Shown here: one piece after another, positions 1-6,280 of the stretch | Numbering within the stretch: the stretch's first letter is position 1 | Layout of the letters: each line of letters starts with the position of its first letter | Assembly: GCA_959600065.1 (NCBI GenBank) | Contig: CAUGKZ010000098.1 | Span: forward strand, 1-6,548 | Length of the DNA stretch: 6,548 nt | Reading direction: 5' to 3' | Origin: an uncultured Kroppenstedtia sp. | GTDB taxonomy: Bacteria; Bacillota; Bacilli; Thermoactinomycetales; DSM-45169 | Position numbers and translations under genes: made by a program | The notes under the pieces: generated by a model | Told to the model about the DNA's origin: nothing | What the model saw: the letters and a program-made list of their open reading frames with translations, nothing else | The model's database searches: none

Positions 1-1
1 A

Positions 2-1162
2 GCGCCGATTCCGGGCAAATCTGCGTTAGGGATTGAGGTTCCTAATCCAGAGGTTTCCATCGTCGGTCTCCGGGATGTATTGGAGAGCTCTCTATACCAT
101 GAGGCATCTTCCAAACTGTCTATCGGGTTGGGGAGGGATATCTCGGGAGAACCGATTGTAGGAAATCTGACTCAGATGCCCCATCTGTTAGTTGCAGGTG
201 CGACAGGCTCAGGGAAGAGTGTTTGTATAAATGATATTATTTGCAGTATCCTGTACAAGGCCAAGCCTCATGAAGTCAAGTTTATGATGATTGACCCCAA
301 AATGGTGGAGTTGAATATTTACAACGGAATTCCTCATCTGCTGGCACCGGTGGTAACCGATGTCCGCAAAGCTGCCGTCGCTCTTAAAAAGGTAGTGGCC
401 GAGATGGAGAAACGATATGAGCTGTTTGCGGAAATCGGAGCTCGGGATATCGATCGCTATAACCAACTGGTCCGTCAAAAAGAACAAGGAAAATCTCTTT
501 TGCCATACATTGTGGTGATCGTCGATGAATTGGCGGATCTGATGATGGCAGCACCCGCAGATGTGGAGGATGCGATCTGCCGGTTGGCGCAGATGGCGAG
601 AGCAGCAGGGATTCACCTGATTATCGCGACTCAGCGACCTTCTGTCGATGTGATCACCGGATTAATCAAGGCGAACATCCCATCACGGATCGCCTTTGGT
701 GTCTCCTCTCAAACCGACTCCCGCACTATTTTGGACATGGGCGGAGCGGAAAAATTGTTGGGTAGAGGGGATATGCTCTATCTTCCAGTGGGAGCTTCCA
801 AACCGATCCGTGTACAGGGATCTTTTGTCTCGGATCAGGAAGTGGAGGCCGTGGTCCACTATGTAAAGGATCAGCAGCAAGCCCGTTATCATGAAGAGAT
901 GATTCCCGATGACGGGGAGACGGAGGACGTCAATGGGAGGGAAGTGGAGGATGAGCTTTTTCCCCAGGCGGTTCAGCTGGTGGTGGAAGCGAAGACCGCT
1001 TCCGTATCCCTGTTGCAACGTCGTCTGCGAGTGGGGTATACTCGGGCTGCCCGCTTGATCGACTTTATGGAGGAGCGGGGAATCGTCGGTCCCTACGAAG
1101 GGAGTAAGCCGAGAGAAGTATTGATGACGCCGGAACAATTGTCTAAACAACAGATCTCCTAG
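2..1162 (+). CDS. spoIIIE: DNA translocase SpoIIIE/FtsK family, C-terminal part (5' end outside window)
   Basis: Membrane-anchored, ATP-driven double-stranded DNA pump; SpoIIIE moves the chromosome into the forespore during sporulation. The reading frame is open from base 2, so the gene continues past the left edge. The visible 386 residues hold the motor and the DNA-reading tail; the family is normally near 750-800 residues, so the N-terminal membrane part and linker are missing. Visible motifs: Walker A GATGSGKS at partial residues 66-73, Walker [11 protein letters not shown] with Asp and Glu codons at 524-529, then an acidic linker (about 296-318). The gamma winged-helix domain follows (about 319-381), with [20 protein letters not shown] and ending in [11 protein letters not shown], very close to what I recall of B. 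subtilis SpoIIIE. The in-frame TTG at 80 lies inside conserved sequence and is not the start. I choose SpoIIIE over a second FtsK paralogue such as SftA because of the tail and the ymfF neighbourhood. No GC-rich terminator follows the stop. Confidence 0.93.
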   Translation, partial: APIPGKSALGIEVPNPEVSIVGLRDVLESSLYHEASSKLSIGLGRDISGEPIVGNLTQMPHLLVAGATGSGKSVCINDIICSILYKAKPHEVKFMMIDPKMVELNIYNGIPHLLAPVVTDVRKAAVALKKVVAEMEKRYELFAEIGARDIDRYNQLVRQKEQGKSLLPYIVVIVDELADLMMAAPADVEDAICRLAQMARAAGIHLIIATQRPSVDVITGLIKANIPSRIAFGVSSQTDSRTILDMGGAEKLLGRGDMLYLPVGASKPIRVQGSFVSDQEVEAVVHYVKDQQQARYHEEMIPDDGETEDVNGREVEDELFPQAVQLVVEAKTASVSLLQRRLRVGYTRAARLIDFMEERGIVGPYEGSKPREVLMTPEQLSKQQIS

Positions 1163-1183
1163 TCGAGTCGTTTTATAAAAGGC

Positions 1184-1212
1184 TGGTCAATTGGACAACT
1201 GCATGGTATAAC
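1184..1212 (+). promoter_or_regulatory. Probable sigma-A promoter of the importer operon (extended -10)
   Basis: A -35-like TGGTCA (1184-1189, four of six consensus bases) is followed by a 17-nt spacer and a -10 TATAAC (1207-1212, five of six). TG at 1204-1205, one base before the -10, makes it an extended -10 promoter. Transcription would begin near 1218-1220, which places the whole possible RNA structure at 1220-1322 in the 5' leader. Spacing and motif match are seen directly; promoter activity is inferred. Confidence 0.6.
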
Positions 1213-1219
1213 AATAAAG

Positions 1220-1329
1220 GGGTATGAAACCCGCAGGGAAAAACGGTTTCACATTGATTCCGGACAAGCCGTTATCCCACAGGTGCATCCTCCTCTACTT
1301 TTTACAAGCTGTTACCATACTCAAGGGGG
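1220..1329 (+). promoter_or_regulatory. Candidate structured 5' leader (possible cis-regulatory RNA) of the importer operon
   Basis: Three helices can form together. P1 pairs GGGTATG (1220-1226) with CATACTC (1316-1322), one G-U pair, starting at the predicted transcript start and ending next to the ribosome binding site. P2 pairs GGGA (1236-1239) with TCCC (1275-1278) and AACGGT (1242-1247) with GCCGTT (1268-1273), separated by a small internal loop. A weak P3 pairs ACAG (1279-1282) with CTGT (1309-1312). A competing state exists: TGAAACC (1225-1231) pairs perfectly with GGTTTCA (1245-1251), breaking P1 and P2, and CCTCC (1289-1293) can pair with the GGGGG of the ribosome binding site (1325-1329). 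Such alternative folds are typical of riboswitch-like leaders, but I do not recognise a known class. The folding was done by eye, without energies or covariation. Confidence 0.3.
1323..1329 (+). promoter_or_regulatory. Ribosome binding site of the BMP lipoprotein gene
   Basis: AAGGGGG lies 8 nt before ATG 1338. It decides the start: the in-frame ATG at 1224 has only a G run one base away, and its extra 38 residues would bury the signal peptide. The site sits directly after the 3' strand of the possible leader helix P1. Confidence 0.8.
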
Positions 1330-1337
1330 TTCACTGC

Positions 1338-2375
1338 ATGAAAAGAAAATCCTGGAGCATCTTGCTTCTGAGCGCCTTGCTCGTCATCGCCACAGGCTGT
1401 GGCGCCGGTGGGAATCAAGCTGGCGACAAGGGAGAGGGTTTTTCCGCCGGTTTGGTGACGGACACCGGCGGGGTCAACGATGAGTCCTTCAACCAGTCGG
1501 CTTGGGATGGTATGGAGAAGGCGAAGAAGGATTTGGGTGCCAAAATCAAATATTTGGAATCCAAGCGGGATGAGGATTATATCCCTAATTTGACGCGATT
1601 TTCCAGGGAAGAACAAGATATTATTTGGGGGATCGGCTTTAAATTAAACAAAGCAATTCCGGAAGTAGCAGATCAGTTCCAGGATCGTAAATTCGGGATC
1701 GTGGATGACAACCTGGGAGGGAAAATTCCAGACAATGTGGTTGCCGTCACTTTTAAGGAGCATGAAGGCTCCTTCCTGATGGGTGTCATCGCCGGTTCCA
1801 TGACCAAAACCAATAAAGTGGGTTTCATCGGCGGCATCAGCTCGCCCTTGATCAAAAAGTTTGAGGTGGGCTTCAAAGCAGGAGTTCAAGCCGCCAATCC
1901 CAAGGCCAAAGTGACTACGGTCTATGCGGAAAGCTTCGATGATGTATCCAAAGGTCGTTCCTTGGCTTCCAACATGTACAATGATGGAGCGGATATTATT
2001 TATCACTCCGCTGGCGGAGTGGGCAAAGGCCTCTTTGACGAAGTAAAAACACGGGAAAAAGGAAAATATTGGGCTATCGGAGTCGACCTGGATCAGTCCA
2101 AACTGGCTCCTGACCATACCCTCACTTCCATGGTGAAACGGGTGGACCGGGCTGTGTTCGATATTATGAAAGATATGAAGGAGAAGGACGAGTTTCCCGG
2201 TGGTAAGCAGGTGGAGCTCGGCTTGAAGGAAGATGCGGTGGGCCCGGCTGAAACGTCCAACAAGCATGTTCCTGATAAAGTGATGAAGAAAGTGGAAGAT
2301 TATAAACATCAGATCATGGATGGAAAAATCGAAGTTCCCTCCAACGAACAAGAACTGAAAAAATTTAAACCGTAA
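1338..2375 (+). CDS. BMP/PnrA-family lipoprotein, nucleoside-binding component of ABC importer (NupN-like)
   Basis: Extracytoplasmic solute-binding lipoprotein of the Bmp/Med/PnrA (TmpC) family; characterised members bind purine nucleosides. 345 residues. The N-terminus is a lipoprotein signal: charged MKRK, a hydrophobic stretch (residues 8-18) and lipobox IATGC with the lipidated Cys at 21, followed by a Gly-rich linker. Family motifs in order: VTDTGGVNDESFNQSAWDGM (40-59, with the N-terminal ligand-site Asp-x-Ser-Phe-Asn pattern), DIIWGIGF (94-101), EGSFLMGVIAG (143-153), FEVGFKAGVQAANP (175-188), HSAGGVGKGLF (223-233), AIGVDLDQS (246-254, where family structures place a ribose-contacting Asp) and TSMVKRVDRAVFDIM (from 263). 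It is first in its operon, as usual, and a hairpin lies just after its stop. Nucleoside preference is inferred from the family and the operon; the exact ligand (guanosine, adenosine, inosine or another) cannot be read from the sequence. Confidence 0.93.
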   Translation: MKRKSWSILLLSALLVIATGCGAGGNQAGDKGEGFSAGLVTDTGGVNDESFNQSAWDGMEKAKKDLGAKIKYLESKRDEDYIPNLTRFSREEQDIIWGIGFKLNKAIPEVADQFQDRKFGIVDDNLGGKIPDNVVAVTFKEHEGSFLMGVIAGSMTKTNKVGFIGGISSPLIKKFEVGFKAGVQAANPKAKVTTVYAESFDDVSKGRSLASNMYNDGADIIYHSAGGVGKGLFDEVKTREKGKYWAIGVDLDQSKLAPDHTLTSMVKRVDRAVFDIMKDMKEKDEFPGGKQVELGLKEDAVGPAETSNKHVPDKVMKKVEDYKHQIMDGKIEVPSNEQELKKFKP

Positions 2376-2400
2376 CCTATTTTGTCAGCCGAGCGGAACC

Positions 2401-2425
2401 GGGCTAGCCTAGAGCTAGCCCTTTT
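2401..2425 (+). terminator. Intra-operon hairpin with short T tract (partial terminator or mRNA-stabilising element)
   Basis: GGGCTAGC (2401-2408) pairs perfectly with GCTAGCCC (2414-2421) around the 5-nt loop CTAGA, followed by TTTT (2422-2425). It lies in the 75-nt gap between the lipoprotein stop and the ATPase start. The T tract is short and no promoter is evident before 2451, so incomplete termination or 3'-end protection of the upstream transcript is likelier than full termination. Such elements often keep binding-protein mRNA in excess over transporter mRNA; that role is inferred here. Confidence 0.7.
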
Positions 2426-2438
2426 CGCCGATAAAAGG

Positions 2439-2445
2439 AAGGAGG
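2439..2445 (+). promoter_or_regulatory. Ribosome binding site of the ATPase gene
   Basis: AAGGAGG, a full Shine-Dalgarno core, ends 5 nt before ATG 2451. It fixes the start there. The in-frame TTG at 2382 would add 23 unsupported residues running through the 2401-2421 hairpin. Confidence 0.85.
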
Positions 2446-2450
2446 CTCCC

Positions 2451-3983
2451 ATGAATATCGTCGAAATGAAGGGGATCACCAAACGGTTTCCCGGAATTGT
2501 GGCCAATGACCAGATCCATCTGGAAGTCAAAGAAGGGGAGATTCATGCCCTCTTGGGTGAAAATGGTGCGGGAAAGTCCACCTTGATGAACATTCTGTTT
2601 GGACTTTACCAGCCGGATGAAGGGGAGATTTGGATCCAGGGAAAACCGGTTCAAATCACCGGCCCCAATATGGCTGGGAAGTTGGGAATCGGGATGGTCC
2701 ATCAACACTTTATGCTGGTGGATCCCTTTACCGTAACTGAGAACATTATATTGGGGAAGGAACCGGTGAAACGCGGCTGGATCGATTGGGCGAGGGCGGA
2801 GCAGGAAGTCCAGGAGATCTCGGACCGGTATGGTCTTCGTGTCGATCCCAGGGCACGAATCCGGGATATTTCCGTCGGTATGCAACAACGAGTGGAGATT
2901 TTGAAGACACTGTATCGCGGTGCCGACATTCTGATTTTTGATGAACCTACGGCGGTGCTGTCTCCGCAAGAGATTCAGGAATTGATCGAAATTATGAACA
3001 ATCTGGTCAAAGAAGGAAAGACCATTATTTTTATCACCCACAAACTGAAGGAAATCATGCAGGTCTGTGATCGGGTGACTGTGATCCGCCGTGGAAAATA
3101 TATCAACCGGGTGAAGGTGGAGGAAACCGATGAGAACCGACTCGCTTCGATGATGGTGGGGAGGGAAGTCTCTTTTGCCGTCGAAAAGGAAGTAGCGCAG
3201 CCCCAGGAGGCAGTTCTGTCCATTGAGGATTTGCACGTAACCGACTCCCTGGGTGTCGGTGCGGTCAACGGACTCGATCTGGAGGTTCGGGCAGGTGAGA
3301 TTGTGGGGATTGCCGGTGTGGACGGGAACGGTCAGACGGAGTTGCTGGAGGCGATCACTGGGTTGCGGAAGGTGCAAAAGGGGAAAATCAGTCTGAATCA
3401 CTCCGAGATCACGAACCGAAGGCCCCGGGAAATCACCGAAAGCGGAGTGGGGCACATTCCCGAGGACCGGCATCGCCGCGGACTGATTCTTGATTTCTCT
3501 GTCAGTGAAAACATGGTTTTGCAAACCTATTATCAGGCTCCTTTTGCCAAAGGGATCAATCTGCAATATGACCAGATCCATCCCTATGCCGAGCGTTTGA
3601 TCCAGGAGTTTGATGTACGAACTCCCGATATTCATACATCAGCACGGGCCCTTTCCGGCGGAAACCAGCAGAAAGGGATTATTGCCCGGGAGGTGGATCG
3701 GGACCCCGATCTGCTGATTGCAGCCCAGCCGACTCGAGGTCTCGATGTAGGGGCGGTTGAATTTATCCATAAACGGCTGGTGGAGCAACGGGATAAAGGA
3801 AAAGCAGTTCTCTTGATGTCCTTGGAATTGGATGAAGTGATGAAACTGAGCGACCGGGTTGCCGTCATCTATGAAGGAAAGATCGCAGGCTGGGTCGATC
3901 CTCGAACCGCAACAGAAGAAGAAGTGGGGCTGTTGATGGCTGGTAGCTCTGCGGATACGGAGGTGAAACACGGATGCAACTGA
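2451..3983 (+). CDS. Nucleoside ABC importer ATPase, tandem ABC domains (NupO/YufO-like)
   Basis: Cytoplasmic energising subunit, 510 residues with two ABC domains in one chain, as in RbsA/MglA-type sugar and NupO-type nucleoside importers. The N-terminal domain is complete: Walker A GENGAGKST (36-44, Lys42), Q-loop Gln85, signature ISVGMQQRVE (140-149), Walker B ILIFDEP (160-166, Glu165) and switch His197. The C-terminal domain keeps the signature LSGGNQQK (401-408) but has a Walker A-like GVDGNGQT (289-296) with Gln at 295 where Lys is usual, a Walker B-like LLIAAQPTRGLD (421-432) lacking the acidic pair, and Leu458 in place of the switch His. As I recall, this asymmetry is normal for the nucleoside subgroup and does not suggest decay. 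The GHIPEDRHRRGL stretch (334-345) is also typical. The gene overlaps the next by 10 nt, indicating coupled translation with its permease partners. Confidence 0.95.
   Translation: MNIVEMKGITKRFPGIVANDQIHLEVKEGEIHALLGENGAGKSTLMNILFGLYQPDEGEIWIQGKPVQITGPNMAGKLGIGMVHQHFMLVDPFTVTENIILGKEPVKRGWIDWARAEQEVQEISDRYGLRVDPRARIRDISVGMQQRVEILKTLYRGADILIFDEPTAVLSPQEIQELIEIMNNLVKEGKTIIFITHKLKEIMQVCDRVTVIRRGKYINRVKVEETDENRLASMMVGREVSFAVEKEVAQPQEAVLSIEDLHVTDSLGVGAVNGLDLEVRAGEIVGIAGVDGNGQTELLEAITGLRKVQKGKISLNHSEITNRRPREITESGVGHIPEDRHRRGLILDFSVSENMVLQTYYQAPFAKGINLQYDQIHPYAERLIQEFDVRTPDIHTSARALSGGNQQKGIIAREVDRDPDLLIAAQPTRGLDVGAVEFIHKRLVEQRDKGKAVLLMSLELDEVMKLSDRVAVIYEGKIAGWVDPRTATEEEVGLLMAGSSADTEVKHGCN
3959..3965 (+). 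promoter_or_regulatory. Ribosome binding site of permease 1, inside the ATPase gene
   Basis: GGAGGTG lies 8 nt before ATG 3974, within the last codons of the ATPase gene. Permease 1 therefore starts before the ATPase stop (3981-3983), consistent with translational coupling. Confidence 0.8.
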
Positions 3984-5035
3984 TACAGCGAAAGCAGTCG
4001 GCCTTCCTGACCTCCCTGATATCTGTCTTGCTTGGAATGCTGGTGGGGGCCGTGATGATGTTAGTGGCTGGTTATGACCCGATCAAGGCTTACTCCGCTC
4101 TGCTATCCAGTGCATTTCTCATGCCATATGATATCGGGGAGACGATCCGAACCATCTCACCCTTGATCTTGACGGGTCTTGCAGTGGGCTTGGCTTACCG
4201 GACTGGCTTGTTTAATATCGGGGTGGAAGGGCAGTTTATCATCGGCCAATTGGCAGCGACGATTATCGCTCTCAAACTGGATCTGCCTCCGGTGATTCAC
4301 ACTGTGGTGGCTGTGATTGCCGGTGCTGTCGGGGGAGCTTTATGGGCTTTCCTGCCCGGACTGCTCAAAGCGGTTCGAGGGGTTCATGAAGTGATCGTGA
4401 CGATCATGATGAACTTCATCGCTTTATATCTTTCCAACGTGCTGGTTCGGGAATGGTTGTCCAACGGAGCCGATTCCACGGAAAAGATTCCGGCGTCTGC
4501 CTCCCTTCGCTGGAGTGATCTCTCTTCTCTTTTTGGGGGTGCACGGATTCATATCGGTATTTTTATCGCGCTGGCCACCGCACTCTTAATGTATTACCTC
4601 CTGTGGCGGACCACTTCCGGGTTTGAATTGCGGGCAGTCGGTTTTAACCCCGACGCTTCCGAGTACGCCGGGATGAGTGTGAAGCGGAATCTGATCTTGT
4701 CAATGATGATCAGCGGTTCTTTTGCCGGTTTGGCTGGAGCTTCAGAGTTGCTGGGAACATCGGGCTATCTGGCGATTCAGGCAGCCCATACCGGCATCGG
4801 CTTTGACGGAATCGCTGTCGCCTTACTGGGAGCTAATTCTCCGTTGGGAATTATCTTGGCAGGTTCGCTGTTTGGGATTCTCACATACGGAGGCAACAAT
4901 ATGCAATTCGTGGAAGGCGTTCCTTTCGAGGTGGTGCGGGTGGTCTTTGCGGCCGTTATCCTTTTTGTCGCGGCCAATATTGTCCGTTGGGGTACCCAGA
5001 AGTTCCGGAAAAAGGCGGTGAAAAACGATGCTTGA
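3974..5035 (+). CDS. Nucleoside ABC importer permease 1 (NupP/YufP-like, BPD_transp_2 family)
   Basis: Integral membrane permease, 353 residues, one half of the pore that passes the substrate delivered by the lipoprotein. The first membrane helix is at about residues 11-32, followed by an external stretch to about 58 and then many hydrophobic segments. Family landmarks: YRTGLFNIGVEGQF (75-88), the cytoplasmic coupling region GVHEVIVTIMMNF (136-148) that should contact the ATPase, and FELRAVGFNP followed by SEYAGM. The lysine-rich tail RKKAVKNDA fits a cytoplasmic C-terminus. The start at 3974 has a good ribosome binding site and overlaps the ATPase gene by 10 nt; the 3' end overlaps permease 2 by 8 nt. 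Matching motifs in permease 2 (NIG-x-EG, LRAVG) show that the two are ancient paralogues forming a heterodimer. RbsC-type sugar permeases belong to the same superfamily, but the BMP-type partner points to nucleosides. Confidence 0.93.
   Translation: MQLIQRKQSAFLTSLISVLLGMLVGAVMMLVAGYDPIKAYSALLSSAFLMPYDIGETIRTISPLILTGLAVGLAYRTGLFNIGVEGQFIIGQLAATIIALKLDLPPVIHTVVAVIAGAVGGALWAFLPGLLKAVRGVHEVIVTIMMNFIALYLSNVLVREWLSNGADSTEKIPASASLRWSDLSSLFGGARIHIGIFIALATALLMYYLLWRTTSGFELRAVGFNPDASEYAGMSVKRNLILSMMISGSFAGLAGASELLGTSGYLAIQAAHTGIGFDGIAVALLGANSPLGIILAGSLFGILTYGGNNMQFVEGVPFEVVRVVFAAVILFVAANIVRWGTQKFRKKAVKNDA
5011..5020 (+). promoter_or_regulatory. Ribosome binding site of permease 2, inside permease 1
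   Basis: AAAGGCGGTG is one mismatch from AAGGAGGTG and ends 7 nt before ATG 5028. It is somewhat weaker than the sites of the upstream genes, but re-initiation from the overlapping permease 1 stop (5033-5035) could compensate. Confidence 0.65.
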
Positions 5036-5963
5036 TATCCTCACCAATATCTTGCAGACCACAGTTCTCTACGCCACTCCCTTGATTCTAGCCGCCCTCG
5101 GAGGGTTGTTTTCGGAAAGGTCTGGTGTGGTTAACATCGGCCTGGAAGGTCTGATGACCATCGGGGCGTTCATGGGAGCTGTTGTGACTCTGGCGACGCA
5201 TAATCCGTGGATCGGTCTGTTAGCAGCGGTTGTCGCTGGAATTTTGTTTGCTCTGCCCCATGCGGTGGCCTCGATCACTTTCAAAGCGGATCAGGTGGTC
5301 AGCGGTGTGGCTATCAATTTCCTCGCTTTGGGAGTGTCTGTCTATTTGGTGAAGTCCTTATATAACGGAGCGGCCCAGACGCCAACGGTAAAGGAAACCC
5401 TTACTAGGCTCCCGATTCCTGGTCTGGATCAAATTCCTGTGATTGGGCCGGCTTTGTTTAATGCTTTTCCTACTACGTATCTAGCGGTCTTGTTGGTGAT
5501 CGTTACTTACTTTCTCCTGTATCGGACTCCCTTTGGCATGCGCCTCCGGGCAGTAGGGGAGCATCCCCGTGCTGCTGAGACCATGGGGGTAAATGTGTTC
5601 CGGATGAGATATATCGCCGTGTTGATCAGCGGGGCGTTGGCAGGTGCCGGAGGTGCCGGGCTTTCCATCGCCATCGGTAGTGAGTTCAATCAAACGACTG
5701 TGGCTGGTCAAGGATTTATCTCCCTGGCGGCATTGATTTTTGGGAAATGGAATCCCTTTGGCGTTCTAGGGGCCGCCACATTCTTCGGGTTTGCCGTCGG
5801 TTTGGCCCTGATCGGACAAGTCTTTGGTCTGACAACTTATATTCCCAGTGAAGTTCTCAACATGCTTCCTTATATCCTGACCATTTTGGCCTTGGCCGGA
5901 TTTGTCGGGCGAGCCCAGGGACCTGCTGCCGTGGGCAAGCCTTATGAAACTGGTGGACGCTAA
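5028..5963 (+). CDS. Nucleoside ABC importer permease 2 (NupQ/YufQ-like, BPD_transp_2 family)
   Basis: Second integral membrane permease, 311 residues, partner of permease 1 in the heterodimeric pore. Landmarks: FSERSGVVNIGLEGLM (28-43), KADQVVSGVAINFLA (86-100) in the position of the permease 1 coupling region, and FGMRLRAVGEHPRAAETMG (169-187) as the second cytoplasmic loop, followed by the glycine-rich helix SGALAGAGGAG. Hydrophobic segments alternate with short loops over the whole chain, and the polar tail after about residue 295 ends in ETGGR. ATG 5028 lies 8 nt before the end of permease 1, so the two should be made in equal amounts. Two stop codons in a row (5961-5966) end the gene, and the operon ends here with hairpins downstream. 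Confidence 0.93.
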   Translation: MLDILTNILQTTVLYATPLILAALGGLFSERSGVVNIGLEGLMTIGAFMGAVVTLATHNPWIGLLAAVVAGILFALPHAVASITFKADQVVSGVAINFLALGVSVYLVKSLYNGAAQTPTVKETLTRLPIPGLDQIPVIGPALFNAFPTTYLAVLLVIVTYFLLYRTPFGMRLRAVGEHPRAAETMGVNVFRMRYIAVLISGALAGAGGAGLSIAIGSEFNQTTVAGQGFISLAALIFGKWNPFGVLGAATFFGFAVGLALIGQVFGLTTYIPSEVLNMLPYILTILALAGFVGRAQGPAAVGKPYETGGR

Positions 5964-5992
5964 TAATCAATCAGAAACTAGAGCTTTGATTA
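5964..5992. other. AT-rich hairpin directly after the permease 2 stop
   Basis: TAATCAA (5964-5970) pairs perfectly with TTGATTA (5986-5992) around a 15-nt loop. It is A/T-rich and has no T tract, so it is unlikely to terminate on its own. It could protect the 3' end or be chance. Confidence 0.35.
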
Positions 5993-6006
5993 ACCATAAA
6001 GTAGAT

Positions 6007-6060
6007 GTTGGGATGGCTACGATCTCTTGCAAAGAGCGCAAAGGCTCTCACCATCCCGAC
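6007..6060. other. Long hairpin (10-bp outer stem) in the 3' region of the operon
   Basis: GTTGGGATGG (6007-6016) pairs with CCATCCCGAC (6051-6060), with one G-U pair if transcribed rightward. Inside, AGAGC (6033-6037) can pair with GCTCT (6044-6048), or alternatively CTCTT (6024-6028) with AAGAG (6032-6036). No T tract follows, so it is not an intrinsic terminator by itself. The arm CCCGAC (6055-6060) also matches GTCGGG at 6107-6112 within the terminator hairpin. Confidence 0.6.
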
Positions 6061-6080
6061 CTAAAATATGGCTAATCAAC

Positions 6081-6126
6081 ACGCCTGCAATCAGACGTCT
6101 TTTCCTGTCGGGGAGAGGCGTTTTTT
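6081..6126 (+). terminator. Probable rho-independent terminator of the importer operon
   Basis: ACGCCT (6081-6086) pairs with AGGCGT (6116-6121), and the sequence runs directly into T residues (6121-6126). A short inner stem, TTCC (6102-6105) with GGAG (6112-6115, one G-U pair), can stack inside. The outer loop is large, so strength is uncertain, but the GC-rich stem followed immediately by six T residues on the plus strand is characteristic. Confidence 0.7.
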
Positions 6127-6217
6127 GTACTCCGTAGGGGGATTGCGCAGGTTGTCAGAGATATTTCTTCGATCCAGGGACATAATATAAAACAGAAGTC
6201 GGAGCATTGTAGATCCT

Positions 6218-6246
6218 TTTCGAGTGTCTCTCCTTTCTTATATAAT
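6218..6246 (+). promoter_or_regulatory. Candidate promoter of ymfF
   Basis: A perfect -10 TATAAT (6241-6246) lies 35 nt before the GTG start, giving a leader of roughly 28 nt. With a 17-nt spacer the -35 would be TTTCGA (6218-6223), only three of six consensus bases, and there is no TGn extension. The -10 is clear; the -35 is weak, so an activator or another sigma factor is possible. Confidence 0.5.
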
Positions 6247-6266
6247 GGAGGATACATACTCAGAGA

Positions 6267-6275
6267 AAAGAGGTG
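6267..6275 (+). promoter_or_regulatory. Ribosome binding site of ymfF
   Basis: AAAGAGGTG is one mismatch from AAGGAGGTG. Its AGG ends 7 nt before GTG 6281 but 16 nt before the next in-frame ATG (6290), favouring the GTG as the true start. Confidence 0.65.
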
Positions 6276-6280
6276 TTGGT

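Larger units (their letters stand above)
5964..6280. other. 317-nt intergenic region between importer operon and ymfF
   Basis: No convincing gene lies here. A 61-codon open frame on the minus strand (6257 to 6072) lacks a ribosome binding site and any recognisable sequence. The first half holds three hairpins (5964-5992, 6007-6060, 6081-6126), the last being a likely intrinsic terminator. The second half (about 6128-6217) shows no clear structure, and a likely promoter for ymfF follows at 6218-6246. No tRNA, attachment site or insertion-sequence end was seen. Confidence 0.75.

Noticed and set aside
80..82. TTG as start of the translocase
   Set aside because: The frame is open to the left edge and encodes conserved family sequence before this codon, so the gene is a fragment cut by the window.
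1171..1180. TTTTATAAAA as a terminator of spoIIIE
   Set aside because: It is a pure A/T palindrome without a GC stem or loop, so it cannot act as an intrinsic terminator.
1221..1290. SAM-I (S-box) riboswitch
   Set aside because: TATGAAACCCG and a later GGTGC resemble S-box pieces, but the conserved GGAGGGACUGGCCC element upstream and the downstream core are absent, and the helices do not follow the S-box layout.
1224..1337. In-frame upstream ATG giving a 383-residue BMP protein
   Set aside because: The ATG at 1224 has no properly spaced ribosome binding site, and the extra 38 residues would place the lipoprotein signal internally. ATG 1338 has AAGGGGG 8 nt upstream and gives a clean signal peptide with lipobox.
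1163..1337. Purine riboswitch or PurR operator before the nucleoside importer
   Set aside because: The purine aptamer's conserved junction sequences are absent, and no pair of CCGAAC-type PurR boxes is seen. CCGGAC at 1260-1265 is only a partial single match.
2382..2450. TTG start of the ATPase 23 codons upstream
   Set aside because: The added residues run through the hairpin, match nothing in the family, and compete with a full Shine-Dalgarno before ATG 2451.
2415..3635. 406-codon open frame on the minus strand
   Set aside because: It is antisense to the well-supported ATPase gene and shows no recognisable motifs; it is a codon-bias shadow.
6152..6186. Promoter made of TTGTCA and CATAAT
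   Set aside because: The spacer is 23 nt, too long for a sigma-A promoter; the TATAAT at 6241 is better placed for ymfF.
6072..6257. 61-codon minus-strand open frame in the intergenic region
   Set aside because: It has no ribosome binding site before its ATG, overlaps the terminator and promoter, and has no recognisable domain.
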